7,057 nucleotides of DNA from Aphodovivens avicola (GTDB taxonomy: Bacteria > Actinomycetota > Coriobacteriia > Coriobacteriales > Eggerthellaceae), in NCBI GenBank assembly GCA_018712515.1, contig DVGW01000004.1, positions 1-7,057 of the forward strand, in the 5' to 3' direction. The notes below the pieces were generated by a model, which was not told where the DNA came from, searched no databases, and saw nothing but the letters and a program-made list of their open reading frames with translations. Positions 1-4,648 of this stretch are shown in pieces (position 1 is the stretch's first letter; every line of letters begins with the position of its first letter). The position numbers and the translations under genes are program-made.

Positions 1-434
1 ATGATGCGCAGCACGTTGAGTCCGGCGATGCGGCCGGCGTCCTTGGTGGCTTGGCGCTGCATGTCGTTGAAGTAGGCGGGCACGGTGATGACCGCGTCGG
101 TGACGGGCTGGCCGAGGAACGCCTCGGCGTCGGTGCGCAGCTTGCGCAGGATCATCGCCGACAGCTCTTGGGGCGTGAAGCGCTTCCCGTCGATGTCGAC
201 GCGCCAATCGGTGCCCATGTGGCGCTTGACCGAGGAGATCGTGCGGTCGGGGTTCATCGCCGCCTGGCGGCACGCGATGCGCCCGACCAGGCGCTCGCCC
301 GCTTTGGAGAACGCGACCACGCTGGGGGTGGTGCGCTCGCCTTCGGCGTTGGGGATGATGACGGGCTTGCCGCCCTCCACCGCCGCCATGCAGCTGTTGG
401 TCGTTCCCAGATCGATGCCTATCGTCGCTCCCAT
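1..434 (-). CDS. Hsp70 (DnaK-family) chaperone, N-terminal part, runs off the left edge
   Basis: ATP-dependent cytoplasmic chaperone of the Hsp70 family; only the first 144 codons of the nucleotide-binding domain are present. Directly visible are the phosphate-1 loop IGIDLGTTNS (residues 5-14), NAEGERTTPS shortly after it, the TISSVKRHMG segment and VITVPAYFND. The ATG at 434 is preceded on the minus strand by GAAAGGAAA, a good Shine-Dalgarno site. Compared with the DnaK at the right end of this window, the segment between SVKR and the VDIDGK motif is shorter by roughly 20 residues, so this is a divergent paralogue and not a copy of it. It is the last gene seen of a minus-strand run, 45 bases after the J-protein gene, its likely co-chaperone. 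The 45-base gap contains TGACGTG twice (460-466 and 473-479). Membership of Hsp70 is certain; its clients are unknown. Confidence 0.95.
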   Translation of the reverse strand, partial: MGATIGIDLGTTNSCMAAVEGGKPVIIPNAEGERTTPSVVAFSKAGERLVGRIACRQAAMNPDRTISSVKRHMGTDWRVDIDGKRFTPQELSAMILRKLRTDAEAFLGQPVTDAVITVPAYFNDMQRQATKDAGRIAGLNVLRI

Positions 435-479
435 GCTCGTTTCCTTTCGATACGCGGTCTGACGTGAGGTTTTGACGTG

Positions 480-1307
480 CTAGAAGTAGAAGCCGAAGGG
501 GAAGCACATGCGGCAGAGTAGCGGGCCGCAGCACCAGATGCCGCAGCACAGCGTCATGGGGTCGACGCCCACCATGGTGAACCCCTTCGCCTGGCCCTCC
601 TCCTGGTATTCGGTGCTGTCCTGCTGGAACTTCCGCTGGGCGCGCTGGTAGTCGGGGTTGTTCGGATCCATGCGCACCGCGCGGCGGATCTGCTCGAGCG
701 CCATCAGGGAGTTGCCCGCGCCGTCGTTGGCGAGCGCGCTGAGGTAGTACCAGCGCGCGTCGCGCCCGCCGCTGGTGATGGCGTTGAGGATGCTGATCGC
801 CTGCTGGAACGCGCCGGCGTTGATGGCGTCGATCGCCGCCCGCACCTCGGCGCTGTCCGACGCGGACGCTTCGGGGCGGATGGGGCCGGTCGCGGCGCCG
901 CCGAATCCGCCGAAGCCGAACAGGTCGTCGAAGTCGAACCCGCCCGTCCATCCATAGGGCCCGTTGCCGCTCGACGTGCCGCCGCCGTAGCCGTAACCGT
1001 AGCCGGTCTGCTGGCCTCCCGCGCCGGCGCCCGTGCGAGATCCGCCCGCAGTGCCCGCGCCGCCGGGGCGCTGGCCTCCGGGGTAGCTCTGGGCGGCCTG
1101 CGCGCGGCGGTCGCGCGCCTCGTATTTCTCGGGGTTCATGATGCGGTCGTAGGCCTCGTTGATCTTGTTCATGCGCTCGGCCGCGCCCGGATCGTCGGGG
1201 TTGAGGTCGGGGTGGTTCTCGCGAGCCTTCTTGCGGTAGGCCTTCTTCACCTCGTCGGGCGAGGCGTCGGGGCTCACGCCCAGTATGTCGTAAGGGTTCT
1301 CTGGCAC
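480..1307 (-). CDS. J-domain (DnaJ-like) co-chaperone with Gly-rich linker, TPR-like helices and Cys-rich tail
   Basis: Likely stimulates the ATPase of the adjacent Hsp70. I chose the GTG at 1307: it lies one base after the TAA of the upstream gene and has AGAAGGA upstream. The longer in-frame ATG version starting at 1445 would overlap that gene by about 45 codons with low-complexity Arg/Ser-rich sequence. The 275-residue product has an N-terminal J domain (about 4-66) with the essential HPD at 32-34, a Gly/Tyr/Phe-rich linker (about 75-140), two or more TPR-like helices (about 153-228, with MDPNNPDY), and a tail with six cysteines at 254, 255, 259, 260, 265 and 268 (CCGIWCC, then CRMC) ending in aromatic FPFGFYF. 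It lacks the DnaJ zinc-finger repeats and substrate domains, so it is a specialised type III J-protein. The tail could bind metal or insert in a membrane; that is inference. Confidence 0.93.
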   Translation of the reverse strand: MPENPYDILGVSPDASPDEVKKAYRKKARENHPDLNPDDPGAAERMNKINEAYDRIMNPEKYEARDRRAQAAQSYPGGQRPGGAGTAGGSRTGAGAGGQQTGYGYGYGGGTSSGNGPYGWTGGFDFDDLFGFGGFGGAATGPIRPEASASDSAEVRAAIDAINAGAFQQAISILNAITSGGRDARWYYLSALANDGAGNSLMALEQIRRAVRMDPNNPDYQRAQRKFQQDSTEYQEEGQAKGFTMVGVDPMTLCCGIWCCGPLLCRMCFPFGFYF

Positions 1308-1308
1308 C

Positions 1309-2172
1309 TTAGGCGTCCTTCTCGGTAGTTCGGTCCTGCGTCGCCTTGCGCGCTTCGCGCTTGAGGCGTTTCGTTTCCTGGGCATTGCGCTTTTGCCAGA
1401 TGCCCGAATACAGCACGCTGCGCAGCAGGTGGAGGTCCTGCTCAAGCGGCAGCTTCTCGAAATGGGCGGTGGCGCGTCCGGCGAATGTCGTCAATGCCGT
1501 GTCGATGTCTTCCTTTTCCATATCGAGCGACGATAGGGGATTGTAGCTGCCCGAGCGCCGGTCGCGCTCGAGATCGCATGCGGCGTCCATGAAATAGATG
1601 AAACGTCCGAGCTGGCCGCCGAACTGGCGCAGCGTGTCCGACCAGATGTCCTCGTCGCATACGAACAGCTCCCCCAGAAGCGCTCCGAAGCGGTTCGCTG
1701 CCGCATCGGGCGGGGCGTCGGGCGTCTGCTCGATGCGCGCTATGTCGGCCAGCCCGTCCTCGATCGCCGCGCATTGCCGCGGCAGCCGCTGCTTGACGTC
1801 GCCGTAGGCGCGCTCCAGCATCCCCGCGTAGGCGCGTGCGCGCACGCTGCGGTCGTCGTTCCAGTCATCCAGGCATTTGTGATAGGCGAGCGCCACGGAG
1901 AGGTCGGCCGCATAGTCGGTGAACCGCGTGGTCAGATAGTCATGGGGCTTCATGGGATGAGCGACGCAGCGCTCCCGGCCGGTCTGCTCCTGCGGTTCGT
2001 AGAGCGATCCCAGAAGCAGCGTCAGGAACGCCATGTCGTACGTGAGCGAAAAGCGGCTCGCCTGGCCGAAGCGCTCCTTCAGCGCATGGCACAGTCCGCA
2101 GTACGCCGCGCGGTAGCGTTGCTGCTCTGCTTCGTCGAGGTCGTGGAGGTTTGCGGCGATGTAGCCGAACAT
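1309..2172 (-). CDS. DUF5685 family protein
   Basis: I recognise the DUF5685 family from the start MFGYI, the YCGLCHALKERFG motif (24-36) and the GRFIYFMDAACDLERD segment followed by GSYNPL (189-212). The family has no established biochemical function that I know of. The 287-residue protein is helical and soluble-looking, with a CxxC (C25, C28), further C69, C100, C134, C172 and C199, and two Asp-rich stretches: LDDWNDD (101-107) and DAACDLERD (196-204). Two such helices facing each other recall class I prenyl/terpene-synthase-like folds, but this is only a resemblance. The C-terminus (about 260-287) is highly charged. The ATG lies 6 bases after the stop of the zinc-ribbon gene and the stop is one base before the J-protein GTG, so the genes are very probably translated from one mRNA. 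Confidence 0.88.
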   Translation of the reverse strand: MFGYIAANLHDLDEAEQQRYRAAYCGLCHALKERFGQASRFSLTYDMAFLTLLLGSLYEPQEQTGRERCVAHPMKPHDYLTTRFTDYAADLSVALAYHKCLDDWNDDRSVRARAYAGMLERAYGDVKQRLPRQCAAIEDGLADIARIEQTPDAPPDAAANRFGALLGELFVCDEDIWSDTLRQFGGQLGRFIYFMDAACDLERDRRSGSYNPLSSLDMEKEDIDTALTTFAGRATAHFEKLPLEQDLHLLRSVLYSGIWQKRNAQETKRLKREARKATQDRTTEKDA

Positions 2173-2178
2173 CGGCGC

Positions 2179-2595
2179 TTACGATTTCTTCTCGGTCTGC
2201 CAGTGGCATTTCGGGCAGGTGACGCGCAGCTTCCCCTTGCCTTTGGGGACCGACAGCACCGCGCCGCAGCCCTTGCAGCGGAAATATTTCGTCGTCGCGC
2301 GGTTGGCCCACGCCTTGCGGGCAAGCGAGATCGCCTCCTTCGGCTTGGCGATCAGGTTCAACCACGCTTCGTTCTCGCGCTCGCGCTGGGGGATGTTCTT
2401 CGAGAACGTGCGGAACGCGGACAGGAGGATGACGCCCATGGCGAACGCCCACAGCAGGGTGAGGCCCGTGAGCACCGCGATCAGCAGCAGCGCGAGGCCG
2501 ACCATGTTCAGCACGTTCGACAGGCTGTCCGCGCCGTAGCGTCCTTCCAGCCACAGGGACAGACGCCATCGCAATCTATCGAAAAAGCCTTTCAT
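2179..2595 (-). CDS. Small membrane protein with C-terminal zinc ribbon
   Basis: First clear gene of the leftward chaperone run. The 138-residue product has a basic amphipathic N-terminus (1-25), a long hydrophobic stretch at about 27-61 that could be two closely spaced membrane helices, a charged cytoplasmic-looking middle (62-104), and a zinc ribbon with paired cysteines CKGC (107-110) and CPKC (127-130) spaced by 16 residues. The ribbon resembles those that bind nucleic acid or act as protein interaction modules; the target is unknown. The start ATG overlaps by ATGA with a possible 15-codon ORF upstream. The nearest purine-rich site, AAGG, lies about 10 bases upstream and is weak, which would suit translational coupling. 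I do not recognise a named family. A role in recruiting the Hsp70/J pair to the membrane is inference from context. Confidence 0.85.
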   Translation of the reverse strand: MKGFFDRLRWRLSLWLEGRYGADSLSNVLNMVGLALLLIAVLTGLTLLWAFAMGVILLSAFRTFSKNIPQRERENEAWLNLIAKPKEAISLARKAWANRATTKYFRCKGCGAVLSVPKGKGKLRVTCPKCHWQTEKKS

Positions 2596-2639
2596 GTCGG
2601 GTTCGCCTTGCTCTCCTCGTCGGACGCGTTTCTTTTCAT
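2592..2639 (-). CDS. Possible 15-residue leader peptide overlapping the zinc-ribbon gene start
   Basis: An ATG at 2639 (minus) opens a 15-codon frame, MKRNASDEESKANPT, whose TGA overlaps the ATG of the zinc-ribbon gene by the ATGA arrangement. AAGG sits 5 bases upstream, a better-placed ribosome site than the main gene has. The same frame is open further upstream, but that part looks non-coding. It may be a coupling ORF that delivers ribosomes to the main gene; the peptide itself is hydrophilic and has no recognisable attenuator-type residue run. It could be chance. Confidence 0.3.
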   Translation of the reverse strand: MKRNASDEESKANPT

Positions 2640-3030
2640 GAAAACCTTAGCGAAACTTGGCCGATCGCCGTTCCGCGCAGGGGGAAGGACAGTCAATCGT
2701 TGATTTAAATTCACAAGTAACGCACGAATAGGCCGCATCGGGAGACGACGCCCGTTGCGCGGCGCCGCGGCCCCGCGGTGCCGGCGCCGCCGATGTTGGC
2801 TGCGCAGGGGCGGCATGCGGCGATGCGTGCGACAGAGAAGCGGAGGCTTTCCTTGCTGCGGATAGGGAGAGCGCATGTTCGCAAGCCGCAACCGCCTCGC
2901 AGGGTCGTCAGTGGATGGGCGCGGTGGCGCAGGGGTGTTCTCTTCGCCCCCTTACGCGCTCCCCTTACACGCGGCGGACGGCTGCCGGGAACCCGTGAAC
3001 GGAAAAATTTAATTCGATCTAAAAATATTC
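2640..3030. other. Non-coding stretch upstream of the chaperone run
   Basis: I see no credible protein gene here; the open frames are Arg/Pro-rich shadows. An AT-rich patch at 2699-2720 (with the palindrome ATTTAAAT at 2703-2710) stands out from the GC-rich surroundings and is the likeliest promoter region for the leftward genes, but I cannot assign convincing -35 and -10 boxes. A GC palindrome lies at 2761-2788 (GGCGCCG paired with CGGCGCC). No CIRCE element (TTAGCACTC/GAGTGCTAA) or HspR-type CTTGAGT/ACTCAAG pair is visible, so heat-shock control by those repressors is not supported. Confidence 0.5.
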
Positions 3031-3059
3031 TTGACTAAAGATAATTCATCGCATACTAT
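3031..3059 (+). promoter_or_regulatory. Sigma-70-type promoter for a short rightward transcript
   Basis: TTGACT at 3031-3036 and TACTAT at 3054-3059 with exactly 17 bases between them, in an AT-rich setting with A/T runs just upstream (3003-3028) that could act as an UP element. The predicted start of transcription is about 3066. No protein gene follows on this strand before a strong hairpin, so the promoter most likely drives a small RNA. Confidence 0.6.
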
Positions 3060-3065
3060 TTGTTC

Positions 3066-3147
3066 TGCGATGAGATCAATTCCCTCTTCTCCTCGTTTCA
3101 CTCGTCTAGTAAAAGGCCGCTTCCCCCCGCGGCCTTTTACTATTGTG
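3066..3147 (+). ncRNA. Candidate small RNA, about 80 bases, with an anti-Shine-Dalgarno tract
   Basis: Lies between the promoter at 3031-3059 and a terminator-like hairpin at 3107-3142. The predicted RNA has a possible 6-bp stem, GATGAG (3069-3074) with CTCGTC (3101-3106), which would display a pyrimidine tract TTCCCTCTTCTCCTC (3080-3094) in its loop. That tract is complementary to GAGGAG-type ribosome binding sites, and the hairpin loop TTCCCCCC is C-rich too; both are common in base-pairing sRNAs of Gram-positive bacteria. An ATG at 3070 has no ribosome site and stays open through the hairpin, so a peptide is unlikely. I do not recognise a known RNA family. It is a prediction from promoter, spacing and folding only. 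Confidence 0.42.
3107..3142. terminator. Bidirectional intrinsic terminator-like hairpin
   Basis: Perfect 14-bp stem: 3107-3120 pairs with 3129-3142, core GGCCGC/GCGGCC flanked by AAAA and TTTT, 8-base loop TTCCCCCC. The A-tract/T-tract symmetry lets it work in both directions. It lies 57 bases downstream of the stop of the minus-strand gene at 3199-3663 and at the end of the rightward candidate sRNA, so it probably ends both convergent transcripts. A second hairpin (3177-3185 with 3198-3206, 9 bp) spans the stop codon of the minus gene. Confidence 0.75.
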
Positions 3148-3198
3148 GGCGGATTTGCGCCGGGAACCCGCTCTGTGCGCGTAGCTGCGGGAGATTGG

Positions 3199-3663
3199 CT
3201 ACGCGCCGCGCCGGGGGAGTTTCTTCAACAGCGCCCAGGCAGCCTGCTTGTCGTCATCGTTCGCGAGCATCGATGCGAATGAGGAGAACGCCACGACGGG
3301 GCGCCCCATGATGCGCGACGGCTGTCCGTGGGGGACGGGGCAGCGGTAGGCTTCGGAGAGGAGCCGTGCGGCATCCGCGTCCGCGGCGATCAGGCAAAGC
3401 GGGTCGAGGCCCTCGACGAGTAAAAGCAGCGAACTGGCGTCGAGCGTCCCGTCGGGCCCCTCCAACGCGGCGAACGCGCAGGCGTCGCCGTATCCGAGCG
3501 ACCGGGCGGAGCTTGCGAGGGCGGTGCGAGCCTGTTCGGGCAGCGCTTTGCCGCTGAGCGCGCAGACAAGCGGCAGGGGGGATCCGTCCAGGTGCGCGGC
3601 GAACAGCTCCCCGGCTTCTCGGGCGGCTACCTCGTACATGTTACCATTTGCAGATTTTTTCAC
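3199..3663 (-). CDS. Conserved-looking hypothetical protein, 154 residues
   Basis: I do not recognise the family. I chose the GTG at 3663 because AGGAG lies 5 bases upstream of it; an ATG eight codons later (MYEVAAREAGELF) has no good ribosome site, and the frame is also open to 3711. The product is soluble, without signal peptide or membrane helix, and looks alpha/beta: hydrophobic strand-like segments at about 27-33 (LPLVCAL), 75-92 (SSLLLLVEGLDPLCLIAA) and 118-126 (GRPVVAFSS), then a helical C-terminus with DDDKQAAWALLKKL. Codon usage matches the neighbours. It is monocistronic here, divergent from the nickel genes with a shared upstream region of about 130 bases, and followed by a strong hairpin. 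No function is proposed. Confidence 0.82.
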   Translation of the reverse strand: MKKSANGNMYEVAAREAGELFAAHLDGSPLPLVCALSGKALPEQARTALASSARSLGYGDACAFAALEGPDGTLDASSLLLLVEGLDPLCLIAADADAARLLSEAYRCPVPHGQPSRIMGRPVVAFSSFASMLANDDDKQAAWALLKKLPRRGA

Positions 3664-3706
3664 ACTCGCTCCTGCATTCGATCCGCCGTCTGTCGATAAT
3701 GAGCCT

Positions 3707-3715
3707 ATCATAGCA
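3707..3715 (-). promoter_or_regulatory. Possible extended -10 promoter for the 154-residue gene
   Basis: On the minus strand TGCTATGAT (3715 down to 3707) fits an extended -10 (TGnTATAAT type). A start near 3700 would leave a leader of about 37 bases. No good -35 is seen, as is usual for extended -10 promoters. GATA and TATC (3695-3698, 3706-3709) form a small dyad over the same place that could bind a regulator. Confidence 0.4.
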
Positions 3716-3734
3716 ACATTCAGCGAATCGGTTG

Positions 3735-3780
3735 TGCGGCCGCCGCGCCCCGGGATCCTGCCCGATGCGCGGCGGCCGCG
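3735..3780 (+). promoter_or_regulatory. Perfect 13-bp inverted repeat just ahead of the nickel gene cluster
   Basis: GCGGCCGCCGCGC (3736-3748) is exactly repeated in inverse at 3767-3779, with an 18-base centre that can form a further 4-bp stem, CGGG/CCCG (3751-3754 with 3761-3764). It ends 4 bases before the AGGAGG ribosome site (3784-3789) of the first plus-strand gene. It could be a regulator operator (NikR autoregulation is an obvious candidate, although the sequence does not resemble the E. coli GTATGA-N16-TCATAC site), an mRNA structure protecting or hiding the ribosome site, or a remnant terminator for upstream readthrough. Confidence 0.5.
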
Positions 3781-3794
3781 AACAGGAGGACATC

Positions 3795-4049
3795 ATGTGC
3801 ACCAATGGAGTCAACACCGGCCAGTTCGAAACCATGATCGAGCAGATCGACGACCATGTGAAGCTGGAGCGCCGCTGGGCCCACAATCTGGCCCACACCG
3901 CCGGCGACGCCGGGTTCGACACGGTCTCGAAGAAGCTGCACGAGGCGCAGGCGCTGCTCGACGACGTGCGCGCCAAGCTCGACGAGGCGCGCGACGCGCT
4001 CGAGGATGATGCGGAGGCGGCGGCCAACGTCACCGTCAGCCTGGTGTAG
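3795..4049 (+). CDS. Small helical (coiled-coil-like) protein of the nickel cluster, 84 residues
   Basis: I do not recognise a named family. The ATG at 3795 has AGGAGG five bases upstream (3784-3789), which decides this start over upstream in-frame possibilities. The product begins MCTNGVNTGQF and is almost wholly helical: a first helix about 10-36 containing H22, H30 and H34 (and C2 before it), a short break GDAGF (37-41), and a second helix about 42-76 with heptad-like leucines and alternating acidic/basic residues (LDDVRAKLDEARDALEDD). It has no membrane segment. It lies 24 bases before nikR on the same strand and is probably co-transcribed. The histidines and C2 would suit metal binding, and the context suggests nickel handling or a hydrogenase accessory role; both are inference only. 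Confidence 0.82.
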   Translation: MCTNGVNTGQFETMIEQIDDHVKLERRWAHNLAHTAGDAGFDTVSKKLHEAQALLDDVRAKLDEARDALEDDAEAAANVTVSLV

Positions 4050-4073
4050 CGGGCGCGCGGGCGGAACCGACGT

Positions 4074-4496
4074 ATGGCACAGGATCTGATGCGCTTTTCC
4101 GTGGCGATGCCCGAAGAGCTCCTCATGCGCTTCGACCAGCTGGTGGCGCGGCGCGGCCTGGCGAAGAACCGCAGCGAGGTCGTGCGCGACCTGGTGCGCG
4201 ACGCGCTGGTCGAAGACGAGTGCGCCACCCCTGGCGTGGAGGTGGTGGGGACGCTCACCATCGCGTTCGACCACCATGCGAGCGACCTTCAGGAAAAGCT
4301 GCATAGCATCCAGCATTCTTATTTCGACTACATCATCTCGTCGATGCACATCCACCTCGACCAGCACAACTGCCTCGAGGTGATCGTGCTGCGCGGCGAA
4401 ACGGAGATCGTCCAAGAGATCGCGAACCTCATCCTGGGAACGAAGGGCGTGCGCAACGGCCGCCTGGTCACGACGACGGCGAATCCGCAGCCGTAG
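4074..4496 (+). CDS. nikR: Nickel-responsive transcriptional regulator NikR
   Basis: Ribbon-helix-helix repressor that senses Ni(II) and controls nickel uptake or nickel enzymes. The 140-residue product has the N-terminal RHH DNA-binding part (about 5-47: MRFSVAMPEELLMRFD, then NRSEVVRDLVRDAL) and a C-terminal ACT-like metal-binding domain. All four high-affinity nickel ligands can be placed by comparison with E. coli NikR (H76, H87, H89, C95): H81 in SIQH, H92 and H94 in MHIHL, and C100 in NCLEV. The length is close to the usual size of about 135-150. The start at 4074 has only a weak GCGGA upstream; a second ATG at 4089 has AGGA four bases before it and would give a protein starting MRFSVAMPEE, so the start is uncertain by five codons. 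Its place before hypE suggests control of hydrogenase maturation genes, possibly including its own transcript. Confidence 0.95.
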   Translation: MAQDLMRFSVAMPEELLMRFDQLVARRGLAKNRSEVVRDLVRDALVEDECATPGVEVVGTLTIAFDHHASDLQEKLHSIQHSYFDYIISSMHIHLDQHNCLEVIVLRGETEIVQEIANLILGTKGVRNGRLVTTTANPQP

Positions 4497-4515
4497 GACG
4501 CGGGCGATCGCGCCG

Positions 4516-4572
4516 CGCGATGCGATGGGGCGAAAATCCCCTGCGCCCTCGGCGTCAGGGCATCGCGTCGCG
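4516..4572 (+). promoter_or_regulatory. Foldable spacer between nikR and hypE (candidate structured mRNA leader)
   Basis: A 12-bp stem with one wobble joins CGCGATGCGATG (4516-4527) to CATCGCGTCGCG (4561-4572). Inside it two smaller hairpins fit: GGG (4528-4530) with CCC around 4538-4541, loop CGAAAAT, and CCCT (4546-4549) with AGGG (4557-4560), giving a three-way junction. Further hairpins lie between it and the hypE ribosome site: GTCCG with CGGAC, and GGCGC-ATGC-GCGCC. There is no U-tract, so it is not a standard terminator. It does not match a riboswitch consensus I can recall. GC-rich DNA makes palindromes easily, so the confidence is moderate. Confidence 0.4.
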
Positions 4573-4648
4573 GAGTTGCGGATGGGCAGGATGGTCCGAC
4601 GCGCGACGAGCCGGACGGCGCATGCGCGCCGAAAAAGGAGGAACGTAC

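Larger units (their letters stand above)
2984..3170. repeat. 12-base direct repeat bounding an AT-rich island
   Basis: GCCGGGAACCCG occurs at 2984-2995 and again at 3159-3170. Between the copies lies a segment whose first two thirds are strikingly AT-rich compared with the rest of the window and which carries a promoter and a perfect hairpin. Each copy is itself a small inverted repeat (CGGG-AA-CCCG). The arrangement could be a target-site duplication around a small inserted element, a pair of protein sites, or coincidence. Confidence 0.4.

Noticed and set aside
1308..1445. A longer J-protein beginning at the ATG at 1445
   Set aside because: The extra 46 residues overlap the end of the DUF5685 gene and are Arg/Ser/Cys-rich with no domain; the GTG at 1307 has a proper ribosome site and sits directly before the J domain.
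1774..2703. A 309-codon plus-strand frame opposite the DUF5685 and zinc-ribbon genes
   Set aside because: Antisense shadow; the minus-strand genes have ribosome sites, tight spacing and recognisable motifs.
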